A stretch of 64,000 nucleotides of DNA, taken from Stappia sp. BW2 (GTDB lineage Bacteria; Pseudomonadota; Alphaproteobacteria; Rhizobiales; Stappiaceae). Every line of letters starts with the position of its first letter. The first letter of the stretch is position 1. A program made the position numbers and the translations under genes. The stretch is from contig NZ_VIRG01000070.1 in assembly GCF_008107695.1 (NCBI RefSeq), forward strand, positions 248,001 to 312,000, in the 5' to 3' direction. The notes beneath the pieces were generated by a model. That model saw only the letters and a program-made list of their open reading frames with translations. It ran no database searches and had not been told where the DNA came from. Below are positions 49,489 to 57,461 of this stretch, piece by piece.

Positions 49489-51040
49489 CCATATCGACCG
49501 CATGCCCGCGGACGAACGCGTTGCCTTGCAGAAGCAACTGGACGAAGCGGGCGTGCTGGACCAGTTCACCGTCTGGCGGCCGCAGGCCGGACCGCAGACG
49601 GAGGGGTATTTCTCCGAAGCCGATCTGACGCTTTACGGCGGCGCGGCGGGCGGCGGCAAGACGGACCTGATTGCCGGACTGGCGCTGTTTGCCCACCACA
49701 AGGCGGCGATCTTCCGCCAGTCACTCAAGTCTCTGAAGGGCCTGACCGAACGCATGAACGCGCTGATGCGGCAGGCGGGCATGGGCAAGATTTCAGGCAA
49801 CCCGCCAAGGTGGACCGGACCTGACGAGCGGCTGATCGAATTTGGCCACCTGGGTCTGCCGGGGGCGGAAGAAGACTGGCAGGGCCGTGACCATGACCTG
49901 AAGGCCTTCGATGAAGGGGCGCAGATGGACCCGCGCAAGATCATCTTCGTGCTCGGCTGGCTGCGCACGACACGGAAGGGGCAGCGCTGCCGCGGGTTGA
50001 TCGCCACCAATCCGCCACTGAGCGGGCAGGGGGACTACCTGAGCGACTGGTTCGCGCCCTGGCTCGATCCGCTGCATCCGCTTTACGGCAAGGTGCAGCC
50101 GGGCGAGATCCTGTGGGCGGTGTTCATCGATGACGGCGATGCAATCCGCACGGTGTGGGTGGATGGGCCGGAGCCGGTGGAGATTGAAGGCGAGATCCGC
50201 ACGCCGAAGAGCCGGACCTTCATTCCGGCCCGGCGGCAGGACAACCGCTACCTGGGAACGGACTACGATGCCCAGCTCGACCAGATGCCCGAACCGATGC
50301 GCACGGCGCTGAAGACCGGCGACTTTCTGGCAGCCCGGCAGGACCACGAGTGGCAGGTGATCCCGTCCGACTGGGTGGACCTTGCCTTCGAGCGATACGA
50401 CCAGGGCATCGACCGGGACGAACCGATGACGGTGCTGGCGGTGGATGTTGCCCAGGGCGGCAAGGACCGGACGGTGCTGCAGCCGCTGCATGGCCGGCGT
50501 TTCGAGACCAATATCGTGCGCAAGGGCACCGACACGAAAGACGGCGCCGATGTCGGCTCGCTGATCATCCGCGAGCGGCGCGACAATGCGATGATCGTGG
50601 TGGACTGCACCGGCGGCTGGGGCGGCGATACGGTTGGGTTCCTGAAGCGGGAAAACAATATTCCGGTCGAAAAATGCGTCTTCTCCGCCCAGTCGGGCGA
50701 GAGTGCGAAGGACAGCAGGATCCCGTTCTACAATTTGCGCGCCGAACTCTATTGGCGATTGCGCGAGGCCTTGCACCCCAAGAGCGGGCTAGGGCTGGCA
50801 ATCCGGCGATCGGCAACGGTGAAGGCGCAGTTGACGGCGCATCGCTGGAAGATGCGAAACGGGAAAATCCTGATCGAGAGCAAGGAAGAGATCAAGGAAC
50901 GGCTGGGCTCTTCCCCGGACGAGGCGGATGCGATTGTCGAGGCATTGGGATGGAAGCAGAAAGCGGAGTTGAAGAAGGTTCTGAAAAGCAGGGCCAAAAG
51001 TCGGATGGCACCGCTGGGCGATCCTCTGGACGGTTTCTGA
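49460..51040 (+). CDS. Phage terminase large subunit
   Basis: DNA-packaging motor (526 aa). The ATPase Walker A is GGAAGGGKTDL and Walker B is DLKAFDEGAQM, with a coupling motif in GLIATNPP. The C-terminal RNase-H-like nuclease has its first Asp in VLAVDVAQGGKDRT and a second in IVVDCTGGWGGDTV. The protein is full length for podovirus terminases. It overlaps TerS upstream, and its TGA overlaps the start of the next gene. Confidence 0.92.
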   Translation: MATALETLIDHIDRMPADERVALQKQLDEAGVLDQFTVWRPQAGPQTEGYFSEADLTLYGGAAGGGKTDLIAGLALFAHHKAAIFRQSLKSLKGLTERMNALMRQAGMGKISGNPPRWTGPDERLIEFGHLGLPGAEEDWQGRDHDLKAFDEGAQMDPRKIIFVLGWLRTTRKGQRCRGLIATNPPLSGQGDYLSDWFAPWLDPLHPLYGKVQPGEILWAVFIDDGDAIRTVWVDGPEPVEIEGEIRTPKSRTFIPARRQDNRYLGTDYDAQLDQMPEPMRTALKTGDFLAARQDHEWQVIPSDWVDLAFERYDQGIDRDEPMTVLAVDVAQGGKDRTVLQPLHGRRFETNIVRKGTDTKDGADVGSLIIRERRDNAMIVVDCTGGWGGDTVGFLKRENNIPVEKCVFSAQSGESAKDSRIPFYNLRAELYWRLREALHPKSGLGLAIRRSATVKAQLTAHRWKMRNGKILIESKEEIKERLGSSPDEADAIVEALGWKQKAELKKVLKSRAKSRMAPLGDPLDGF

Positions 51041-51516
51041 TCCGCGACCTTTGCCTGCGGGATGCCAGCTTCATCGCGGCCAATATACGGGACCAGGACC
51101 TGCGCGAAATCGCCTGTCTGTGGAAGGAGTGGGACACAAGGGCGCTGGCGGCCTGCGCGCTGCAGACGGCCGTGCCGGGCATGGTGTGGTCGCTCTGGTA
51201 CGACGGCCAGCCGGCGGCGGCCTATGGCTTCAGCCAGGCGTCCGCCTTCGATCCGGATCATTGGCAGGCCTGGGCCTTCGGAACGGACCGATTCCGCCGA
51301 TGTGTGCCGGCGATCACACGACACTTGCTGGAAATCCGGGAGATTGTGGAGCGGGATTGTCGGCGGTTGCAGGTGATCACCCTAAACGATCATGACATTG
51401 CTCATGGCTGGATCGAGGCGCTGGGCGCAACACGCGAAGGGCGGCTGAAGGCCTATGGCCGAGGCGGCGAGGACTATTATGTCTATGCCTGGGTAAGGGG
51501 GGACAAGCGGCCATGA
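51037..51516 (+). CDS. Gp13-like phage protein (GNAT-type, DUF2833)
   Basis: A protein of about 159 residues resembling T7 Gp13-type internal virion/acyltransferase-like proteins: RDASFIAANIRDQDLREIAC, then MVWSLWYDGQPAAAYGFSQA and WIEALGATREGRLKAYGRGG, which follow a GNAT fold. No ATG fits; the family usually begins M-I-R. Here the in-frame codon is CTG at 51037, which overlaps the terminase TGA (CTGA). The ATG at 50950 would add 29 residues inside the terminase gene. A CTG start or an extended N-terminus are both possible. Confidence 0.65.
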   Translation: MIRDLCLRDASFIAANIRDQDLREIACLWKEWDTRALAACALQTAVPGMVWSLWYDGQPAAAYGFSQASAFDPDHWQAWAFGTDRFRRCVPAITRHLLEIREIVERDCRRLQVITLNDHDIAHGWIEALGATREGRLKAYGRGGEDYYVYAWVRGDKRP

Positions 51517-51590
51517 GCGTTGTTCGAAATCGGGAAGGCTGGTAGCGTCCGGCCATTGTTATATTGACGTTTTTATCTGGAGGCTTTGCC

Positions 51591-52208
51591 TTGTCTTCAC
51601 CCAAGGACGATCTGCCCGTCGGGCAGATGACGAAACATTTTGCCGGAAACATCTCTCAACTGAATGCCATCGTTCTGTCCGATTATCGCAGGACCGAGGA
51701 AAATATCGGTTATCACAAGGGCCGCCTGGAGCAGGGCTTCAAGCTGCTGGTCCTCAAGCACTTGCCGTTGCCGGAAGTGTTCGAGTTTCAGGGCACGACC
51801 TTGCGATCCGGCGGGCGGTATGGCCTGCCGGAGGAAACGCAGGAAGCGGACAGGCGGCGCGCGACCGTGCATGACGGCATCCTGGCGGACCGTGGGGCTG
51901 CGGGATACCGGGATCTCCAAACCCGCGCCCTGAGCCTTGCAACCGTGACCGGGCCGAAGCGGCTGGTGAAGGTCATGCCCACGATCCGGCATGACGAGCA
52001 TATGGCCCCGCGCGATCAATATCCGATGGGCGGCGGTTTTCTGCAGTGGGACCTGAAGAAGCCCGGCTTGCCGTTTTTCTGCGCGGCGCATTTCAAACCG
52101 GGCGGCACGGTGGTGACGGCGGACGGCACGTTTCAGGTCAACTCGGACAATTTTCTGGCCGACTATCCGCAGCGCGAGAAGCTGCAGAAGTATCTGCAGA
52201 CAGTCTAG
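51591..52208 (+). CDS. Hypothetical protein in the prophage cargo segment
   Basis: A 205-aa protein. TTG 51591 is chosen because GGAGG lies about seven bases upstream; TTG 51564 is another option. It has the look of a small cytosolic enzyme or binding protein (MTKHFAGNISQLNAIVLSDY; LEQGFKLLVLKHLPLPEVFE; GGGFLQWDLKKPGLPFFCAA). I do not recognise it. It lies between packaging genes and a convergent GlxA-type regulator and is not a typical virion gene, so it may be lysogenic cargo. Confidence 0.6.
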   Translation: MSSPKDDLPVGQMTKHFAGNISQLNAIVLSDYRRTEENIGYHKGRLEQGFKLLVLKHLPLPEVFEFQGTTLRSGGRYGLPEETQEADRRRATVHDGILADRGAAGYRDLQTRALSLATVTGPKRLVKVMPTIRHDEHMAPRDQYPMGGGFLQWDLKKPGLPFFCAAHFKPGGTVVTADGTFQVNSDNFLADYPQREKLQKYLQTV

Positions 52209-52222
52209 ATTTCGTACCACAT

Positions 52223-53224
52223 TTAGACAGTGCGAGCAGCGAAGCGGGTGCGGTAGTCGGTCGGGCGTAGGCCGAGTTTCTTGCGGAAGTGGTGGCGGAG
52301 CGCGTGGGCGCTGCCGAAGCCGACACGGGCTGCGATCGTTTCCATATCGTCGTCGCCCCGGCTGAGGATCTCCTTGGCGGCCTCCAGACGCTCCTGAACC
52401 AGCCACTCGCCCGGTGTCAGCCCCGTTGCTTCGGTGAAGCGGCGCTGGAAGGTGCGCGGGCTGAGGCGGCAGAGGGCTGCCATGGTTTCAATGGTCCAGG
52501 CCGTCTGCAGCGCCTGCCTGACCCGCTCCAGAACCGGTGCGATTTCGCTGCCCTCGCGATGAGCGACGGGGCGTTCCAGGAACTGAGCCTGATCACCAGT
52601 GCGGTGTGCGGGAACGACGAGGCGGCGCGCAACGGAGTTGGCCTTGTCGGCTCCGTAATCCTGGCGGATGATCTCGATCATCAGATCGATGCCGGCGGCG
52701 CTGCCCGCAGACGTGTAGATCCGGTTTTCCTGACGATAGAGCGAGGCCTCGTCGACGGTGACGGCGGGGTGCCGCTCGCGCAGCTTTTCCGCGTAGCGCC
52801 AATGGGTGGTGGCGGAGCGACCGTCGAGCAGACCGGTGGCCGCCAGAACGAACGCCCCGGAGCAGATGGAAACGAGCCGCGCGCCCCGGCTGTGGGCCTC
52901 GTAAAGCCGGTCGGCAAGCGCTTGGGGAACCGGGCAATCCGCCCCTTTCCAGCCGGGAACGACGATGATGTCCGCCTTGGCTATGTGTTCCGGGCCATGG
53001 TCTGGCACGAGTGTGAGGCCGCCATGAGCGCGTAAGGGGCCTTCCTCGACCGGGCAACTGGCGAAGCGGTACCAGTCGGTGCCGAATTCGGGGCGGGCCA
53101 GACCGAATATCTCAGCGACGATACCGAACTCGAACGTGCAGAGCCCATCGTACAGAAGGGCGACAACAAGCGGGCCTTCCAGCGCTGAGGGGGCCGCGGT
53201 TTGAGGGATTGTGTCTTTTGTCAT
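52223..53224 (-). CDS. GlxA/FtrA-type AraC-family regulator
   Basis: Regulator (333 aa from ATG 53224; 53245 is an alternative) with an N-terminal DJ-1/PfpI-like domain (LVVALLYDGLCTFEFGIVAE; the nucleophile-elbow region ARLVSICSGAFVLAATGLLD). A C-terminal AraC HTH contains TIETMAALCRLSPRTFQRRF and ETIAARVGFGSAHALRHHFR. FtrA-like regulators control small stress or sulfur operons. It is divergent from a rhodanese gene with an 80-bp gap, the usual FtrA-rhodanese pairing. Its minus orientation inside the phage late region marks it as cargo. Confidence 0.85.
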   Translation of the reverse strand: MTKDTIPQTAAPSALEGPLVVALLYDGLCTFEFGIVAEIFGLARPEFGTDWYRFASCPVEEGPLRAHGGLTLVPDHGPEHIAKADIIVVPGWKGADCPVPQALADRLYEAHSRGARLVSICSGAFVLAATGLLDGRSATTHWRYAEKLRERHPAVTVDEASLYRQENRIYTSAGSAAGIDLMIEIIRQDYGADKANSVARRLVVPAHRTGDQAQFLERPVAHREGSEIAPVLERVRQALQTAWTIETMAALCRLSPRTFQRRFTEATGLTPGEWLVQERLEAAKEILSRGDDDMETIAARVGFGSAHALRHHFRKKLGLRPTDYRTRFAARTV

Positions 53225-53304
53225 GATATTTACGTATATAGGCATTCACGCCAATTGCCAACAAGCGTTCAGACGGGCGACAAACAGCGGGAAAGGAGAC
53301 CTTC

Positions 53305-53703
53305 ATGACCAACAATGTCACTGCTGTTCCGGCCGCGCCGAGCGATCTCGCCAGGGAACATTTTGCCGCCGAGTTCACTTTTGAGGCCGATTGCTGGGAT
53401 GTGCACGACGCCCTTCAGGGCGACCCCGGCTTTGTGCTGCTGGATGTGCGCAGTCCGGCGCTGTTCGAAAAAGGCCATGTGCCCGGAGCGATCAACTTGC
53501 CCCATGGCAAGATCATCCGTTCCAAGATGGCCAAGTGGCCGGAAGAGACATTGTTCGTGACCTATTGCGCCGGCCCGCATTGCAACGGTGCCGCACGGGG
53601 GGCGTTGCGGCTTGCGGAACTGGGCCGCCCGGTGAAGATCATGGCAGGTGGCATTACCGGCTGGATCGACGAAGGTTTTGAGCTGGCAACCGGTAATTCA
53701 TGA
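53305..53703 (+). CDS. Single-domain rhodanese-like sulfurtransferase
   Basis: A 132-aa rhodanese-domain protein. The domain contains VLLDVRSPALFEKGHVPGAI (typical second motif) and the active-site Cys in FVTYCAGPHCNGAARGALRL. GHVPGAINLPHG is a family signature. A sulfur atom is carried as a persulfide on the Cys; the CAGPHC loop has a second Cys. It is divergent from the FtrA-type regulator. Presence in a prophage suggests a benefit to the lysogen in sulfur, cyanide or oxidative stress, though this is not shown by sequence. Confidence 0.88.
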   Translation: MTNNVTAVPAAPSDLAREHFAAEFTFEADCWDVHDALQGDPGFVLLDVRSPALFEKGHVPGAINLPHGKIIRSKMAKWPEETLFVTYCAGPHCNGAARGALRLAELGRPVKIMAGGITGWIDEGFELATGNS

Positions 53704-53933
53704 GCTGAGCCGCAGTAAGAGCCCCTGCCTGCCTGCCTGACCCATCCTGCTTTGTCCGGTCAGGCGGGGGCATTACCAGGAGCGTCGGTCGAAGAGGAAT
53801 CAAAGCCACGGCTGCAGCAATTGAAGCCTTCAGGAAAGCTGCCGTCGGCAGGTTGCAAAAATTCACCGGATCAACCACAATCCTCTCAGGAACAAAGAAT
53901 GAACATTTTTTAGGGGATTTGGACGCAGGACCC

Positions 53934-54413
53934 ATGGCGGATTTTGAAGATTTGACCGGCTGGCGGGAAGAATTGCAGGCATATTACGGAGAAGGTGGGC
54001 AAGAGGCGGTCGATTATATCTATCGACATGATCCAGAGGTCTTCCTAGTGAGTACCAGGCTCTCCCAAGTGCAGCATTTTGCTGAACTTCTGCTAAAAGA
54101 CCCGGAACTTAGAGACGCGACTGCTCAGCAAATGGAGTGGTTGAAAGTTGTTGACGCCAATGGAGGTGCTGTTGGCAGGGGGGATCCGGATTGGGACAAC
54201 CGGCCACTAGAGGCTCACATACTCATGGGAGACTTTTACGAATGGTACTGCCTGAAATCCGGGTATCCTCACGAAGCCAGGCATCTTTATAGTTTTGGTA
54301 TGTTTACTGCCTGCGATGTCCTTGCGGGAAAATACGAATCTGTTCGCTCAAAAGCGTGTGTCGAACTTTTGCTAGACAGTGATTACATCGAACAAGACGA
54401 AGGAGGCTTGTGA
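53934..54413 (+). CDS. Array gene 1: divergent member of the MADF tandem family
   Basis: A 159-aa acidic protein, the first and most divergent of six tandem paralogues. It shares the start MADFEDLTGWREEL and the 5' leader (GAACATTT..GGATTTGGA..CAGGACCC) with the others, and the mid-region word PLEAHILMGDFYEWYCLKSG with their PLEAHDTII..WYLMK. Otherwise it differs strongly. Its stop overlaps the start of a short ORF by one base (TGATG). The family is not recognised. The acidic character and repetition beside one large fused gene suggest an immunity-type or chaperone role; this is inference. Confidence 0.75.
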   Translation: MADFEDLTGWREELQAYYGEGGQEAVDYIYRHDPEVFLVSTRLSQVQHFAELLLKDPELRDATAQQMEWLKVVDANGGAVGRGDPDWDNRPLEAHILMGDFYEWYCLKSGYPHEARHLYSFGMFTACDVLAGKYESVRSKACVELLLDSDYIEQDEGGL

Positions 54414-54481
54414 TGAGCAAGCACAAAGTCGTTGCACTCGACCAAGCCAATGTCGGGGCATTTTCAGCCCAAGTTCGTTGA
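54413..54481 (+). CDS. Stub ORF 1 after array gene 1
   Basis: A 22-codon ORF beginning MSKHKVVALDQANVGAF, coupled by TGATG to array gene 1. It resembles the start of the large fused gene (MEKIVAIDASEISP) in its first ten residues only. Probably an old truncated 5' end of a partner gene. Confidence 0.4.
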   Translation: MSKHKVVALDQANVGAFSAQVR

Positions 54482-54515
54482 TATTCTGACGTAAGACATT
54501 TTTGACGCAGGACCC

Positions 54516-54986
54516 ATGGCGGATTTTGAAGATATTACCGGCTGGCGGGAAGAGCTGGCCGCATTTGAGAAGACGGAAGAAGGCAGGGCCTTCTTTGCCG
54601 GCAACAAGCGCTACGGTGGCATTAAAGTTCCATATGAGAATGTCGTGCAGATGGTTGAACTGATCCGCGGGGATGAAGAGCTGCACGAGGCTTTACGGAA
54701 GAAAATCTGGTTTGCGGCCTATGCCGAAAAGCATGATCTGGAGGTTCACGATGATGAGTTTGTAGAGCTGAACCCGCTCGAGGCTCATGACACTATTATC
54801 GATTTCAGGAAATGGTACCTGATGAAAGCTCCGGTTCGCTTTGACAAAAGGGACATGATCGTTGCGACATGGCTGGCCATCGATTTGGAGGAGGGCAGGC
54901 TGACATCACTCAGAACTGAACAGGCTCGAGACTTCATCAAGGAAAACTATGCGCGCTATATCTCCTTTCCGGGGGAGGAGGCGTGA
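54516..54986 (+). CDS. Array gene 2: MADF tandem family
   Basis: A 156-aa acidic protein (about 34 Asp/Glu against 22 Lys/Arg), no signal or TM segment, helical by composition (EELAAFEKTEEGRAFFAGNK, YENVVQMVELIRGDEELHEA). It is nearly identical to array genes 3-5 and shares the N-terminal half of gene 6. Differences cluster at residues 34-36 (GGI), 96-99 (DFRK), 112-116 (RDMIV) and 146-149 (ARYI). The ATG follows CAGGACCC. The function is unknown; see the array entry for context. Confidence 0.75.
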   Translation: MADFEDITGWREELAAFEKTEEGRAFFAGNKRYGGIKVPYENVVQMVELIRGDEELHEALRKKIWFAAYAEKHDLEVHDDEFVELNPLEAHDTIIDFRKWYLMKAPVRFDKRDMIVATWLAIDLEEGRLTSLRTEQARDFIKENYARYISFPGEEA

Positions 54987-55129
54987 TGGAGAAGATTGTT
55001 GCAATAGATGCCAATGAAATCAGCCCGATCATGAAAAACTTCGGGCTGGAAGGATTGATCGCCGCCGCAAAACGGGGCCGAAAGAGCTTTGGAACAATTG
55101 ATGAACATTTGGTATGGATTTGGACATAG
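54986..55129 (+). CDS. Stub ORF 2 after array gene 2
   Basis: A 47-codon ORF beginning MEKIVAIDANEISPIMKNFG, identical in its first 31 codons (apart from a few bases) to the 5' end of the large fused gene. It diverges exactly after the A-K-R-G codons, where the large gene has its T11 tract. Coupled to array gene 2 by TGATG. It may be a truncated gene start or a real small peptide. Confidence 0.45.
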   Translation: MEKIVAIDANEISPIMKNFGLEGLIAAAKRGRKSFGTIDEHLVWIWT

Positions 55130-55134
55130 GACCC

Positions 55135-55605
55135 ATGGCGGATTTTGACGACATTACTGGCTGGCGGGAAGAGCTGGCTGCATTTGAGAAAACGGAAGAA
55201 GGCAGGGCCTTCTTTGCCGGCAACAAGCGCTACCGCGGCCGCAAAGTTCCATATGAGAACGTCGTGCAGATGGTTGAACTGATCCGCGGGGATGAAGAGC
55301 TGCACGAGGCTTTACTGAAGAAAATCTGGTTTGCGGCCTATGCCGAAAAGCATGATCTGGAGGTTCACGATGATGAGTTTGTAGAGCTGAACCCGCTCGA
55401 GGCTCATGACACCATTATCGATTTCAGGAAATGGTACCTGATGAAAGCTCCGGTTCGCTTTGACAAAAGCCATATGTTAGCTGCGACATGGCTGGCCATC
55501 GATCTTGAGGAGGGCAGGCTGACATCACTCAGAACTGAGCAGGCTCGAGACTTCATCAAGGAAAATTATGCGTCTTTTGTCTCCTTTCCGGGGGAGGAGG
55601 CGTGA
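55135..55605 (+). CDS. Array gene 3: MADF tandem family
   Basis: A 156-aa protein, 619 bp after gene 2 and nearly identical to it. Variant positions read RGR at 34-36, leucine at 61, DFRK at 96-99, SHMLA at 112-116 and SFV at 147-149. The start and leader are the same as in the other units. Near-identity at DNA level implies recent tandem duplication or gene conversion. It is translationally coupled to the stub ORF that follows. Confidence 0.75.
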   Translation: MADFDDITGWREELAAFEKTEEGRAFFAGNKRYRGRKVPYENVVQMVELIRGDEELHEALLKKIWFAAYAEKHDLEVHDDEFVELNPLEAHDTIIDFRKWYLMKAPVRFDKSHMLAATWLAIDLEEGRLTSLRTEQARDFIKENYASFVSFPGEEA

Positions 55606-55700
55606 TGGAGAAGATTGTTGCGATAGATGCCAATGAAATAAGCCCGATCATGAAAAACTTCGGGCTGGAAGGATTGATCGCCACCGCAAAACGGGGCTGA
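55605..55700 (+). CDS. Stub ORF 3 after array gene 3
   Basis: A 31-codon ORF (MEKIVAIDANEISPIMKNFG...), ending in TGA exactly after A-K-R-G, the point where the large gene continues. Coupled by TGATG to array gene 3. Confidence 0.45.
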   Translation: MEKIVAIDANEISPIMKNFGLEGLIATAKRG

Positions 55701-55753
55701 AAGAGCTTTGGAACAATTAGTGAACATTTGAGAGGGATTTGGAAACAGGACCC

Positions 55754-56224
55754 ATGGCGGATTTTGACGACATTACCGGCTGGCGGGAAGAGCTGGCCGC
55801 ATTTGAGAAAACGGAAGAAGGCAGGGCCTTCTTTGCCGGCAACAAGCGCTACCGCGGCCGCAAAGTTCCATATGAGAATGTCGTGCAGATGGTTGAACTG
55901 ATCCGTGGTGATGAAGAGCTGCACGAGGCTTTACGGAAGAAAATCTGGTTTGCGGCCTATGCCGAAAAGCATGATCTGGAAGTTCACGATGATGAGTTTG
56001 TAGAGCTGAACCCGCTCGAGGCTCATGACACCATTATCGCATTTGAACGGTGGTACCTGATGAAAGCTCCGGTTCGCTTTGATAAAAGCCATATGTTAGC
56101 TGCGACATGGCTGGCCATCGATTTGGAGGAGGGCAGGCTGACATCACTCAGAACTGAGCAGGCCCGAGATTTCATCAAGGAAAATTATGCGCTTTATGTC
56201 TCCTTTCCGGGGGAGGAGACGTGA
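55754..56224 (+). CDS. Array gene 4: MADF tandem family
   Basis: A 156-aa protein, again 619 bp on. Variant positions: RGR at 34-36, AFER at 96-99, SHMLA at 112-116, LYV at 147-149 and final residue Thr. It combines the 34-36 state of gene 3 with the 96-99 state of gene 5, which suggests recombination between copies. Otherwise it matches genes 2, 3 and 5. Function unknown. Confidence 0.75.
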   Translation: MADFDDITGWREELAAFEKTEEGRAFFAGNKRYRGRKVPYENVVQMVELIRGDEELHEALRKKIWFAAYAEKHDLEVHDDEFVELNPLEAHDTIIAFERWYLMKAPVRFDKSHMLAATWLAIDLEEGRLTSLRTEQARDFIKENYALYVSFPGEET

Positions 56225-56319
56225 TGGAGAAGGTTGTTGCGATAGATGCCAGTGAAATCAGCCCGATCATGAAAAACTTCGGGCTGGAAGGATTGATCGC
56301 CACCGCAAAACGGGGTTGA
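56224..56319 (+). CDS. Stub ORF 4 after array gene 4
   Basis: A 31-codon ORF beginning MEKVVAIDASEISPIMKNFG and ending in TGA after A-K-R-G. The Ser in IDASE matches the large gene rather than stubs 2, 3 and 5. Coupled by TGATG. Confidence 0.45.
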   Translation: MEKVVAIDASEISPIMKNFGLEGLIATAKRG

Positions 56320-56372
56320 AAGAGCTCCGGAACAATTAGTGAACATTTGAGACGAGTTTGGAAACAGGACCC

Positions 56373-56843
56373 ATGGCTGATTTTGAAGATATTAACGGCT
56401 GGCGGGAAGAGCTGGCCGCATTTGAGAAAACGGAAGAAGGCAGGGCCTTCTTTGCCGGCAACAAGCGCTACGGTGGCATCAAAGTTCCATATGAGAATGT
56501 CGTGCAGATGGTTGAACTGATCCGTGGTGATGAAGAGCTGCACGAGGCTTTACGGAAGAAAATCTGGTTTGCGGCCTATGCCGAAAAGCATGATCTGGAA
56601 GTTCACGATGATGAGTTTGTAGAGCTGAACCCGCTCGAGGCTCATGACACCATTATCGCATTTGAACGGTGGTACCTGATGAAAGCTCCGGTTCGCTTTG
56701 ATAAAAGCCATATGTTAGCTGCGACATGGCTGGCCATCGATTTGGAGGAGGGCAGGCTGACATCACTCAGAACTGAGCAGGCCCGAGATTTCATCAAGGA
56801 AAACTATGCGTCTTTTGTCTCCTTTCCGGGGGAGGAGGCGTGA
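56373..56843 (+). CDS. Array gene 5: MADF tandem family
   Basis: A 156-aa protein, 619 bp after gene 4. Variant positions: Asn at residue 8 (DINGW), GGI at 34-36 as in gene 2, AFER at 96-99 as in gene 4, SHMLA at 112-116, SFV at 147-149 as in gene 3. The mixture of states seen in different copies is a mosaic pattern. Leader, start and coupling to a stub are as in the other units. Confidence 0.75.
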   Translation: MADFEDINGWREELAAFEKTEEGRAFFAGNKRYGGIKVPYENVVQMVELIRGDEELHEALRKKIWFAAYAEKHDLEVHDDEFVELNPLEAHDTIIAFERWYLMKAPVRFDKSHMLAATWLAIDLEEGRLTSLRTEQARDFIKENYASFVSFPGEEA

Positions 56844-56974
56844 TGGAGAAGATTGTTGCAATAGATGCCAATGAAATCAGCCCGATCATGAAAAACTTCG
56901 GGCTGGAAGGATTGATCGCCGCCGCAAAACGGGGCCGAAAGAGCTTTGGAACAATTAGTGAACATTTGAGATAG
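56843..56974 (+). CDS. Stub ORF 5 after array gene 5
   Basis: A 43-codon ORF (MEKIVAIDANEISPIMKNFG...), continuing beyond A-K-R-G with the same RKSFGTI words as stub 2. Coupled by TGATG to array gene 5. Confidence 0.45.
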   Translation: MEKIVAIDANEISPIMKNFGLEGLIAAAKRGRKSFGTISEHLR

Positions 56975-56990
56975 TTTGGACACAGGACCC

Positions 56991-57461
56991 ATGGCGGATT
57001 TTGACGACATTACCGGCTGGCGGGAAGAGCTGGCCGCATTTGAGAAAACGGAAGAAGGCAGGGCCTTCTTTGCCGGCAACAAGCGCTACGGTGGCCGCAA
57101 AGTTCCATATGAGAACGTCGTGCAGATGGTTGAACTGATCCGCGGGGATGAAGAGCTGCACGAGGCTTTGAAGAAGACACTCTGGTTTGCTCAATACGTC
57201 GAGGAACATGACCTTGAGGCCTATGACGAGCAGTATCAGGAGCTTCATCCTATTGACGCTTACGATACCATTATTTTCTTCGGACGTTGGTACCTGATGA
57301 AATCCCGGATTCACGCAGACAAAAGCAACCTACTGATTGCTGCAAATTTGGCGGATGACGTCGAGGCCGGGAATGTGACCGATCTCCGAACAGAGGAAGC
57401 GATGGATTTCACGAAGAAAAAATATTCTCCGTTCGTCTCCTTTCCGGGGGAGGAGTCGTGA
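56991..57461 (+). CDS. Array gene 6: chimeric member next to the large gene
   Basis: A 156-aa protein. Residues 1-60 are those of the other copies. Residues 61-148 are clearly different (KKTLWFAQYVEEHDLEAYDE, ELHPIDAYDTIIFFGRWYLM), and the last seven codons (SFPGEES) are shared again. It is therefore a chimera of the common N-terminus with its own centre and C-terminus. It is coupled by TGATG to the full-length fused gene. If the array encodes immunity proteins, this copy is the likely partner of the large product. Confidence 0.78.
   Translation: MADFDDITGWREELAAFEKTEEGRAFFAGNKRYGGRKVPYENVVQMVELIRGDEELHEALKKTLWFAQYVEEHDLEAYDEQYQELHPIDAYDTIIFFGRWYLMKSRIHADKSNLLIAANLADDVEAGNVTDLRTEEAMDFTKKKYSPFVSFPGEES

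Noticed and set aside
54516..57461. CRISPR array or diversity-generating retroelement
   Set aside because: Repeats are 619-bp coding units, not short spaced repeats, and no cas gene, reverse transcriptase or template repeat was found.
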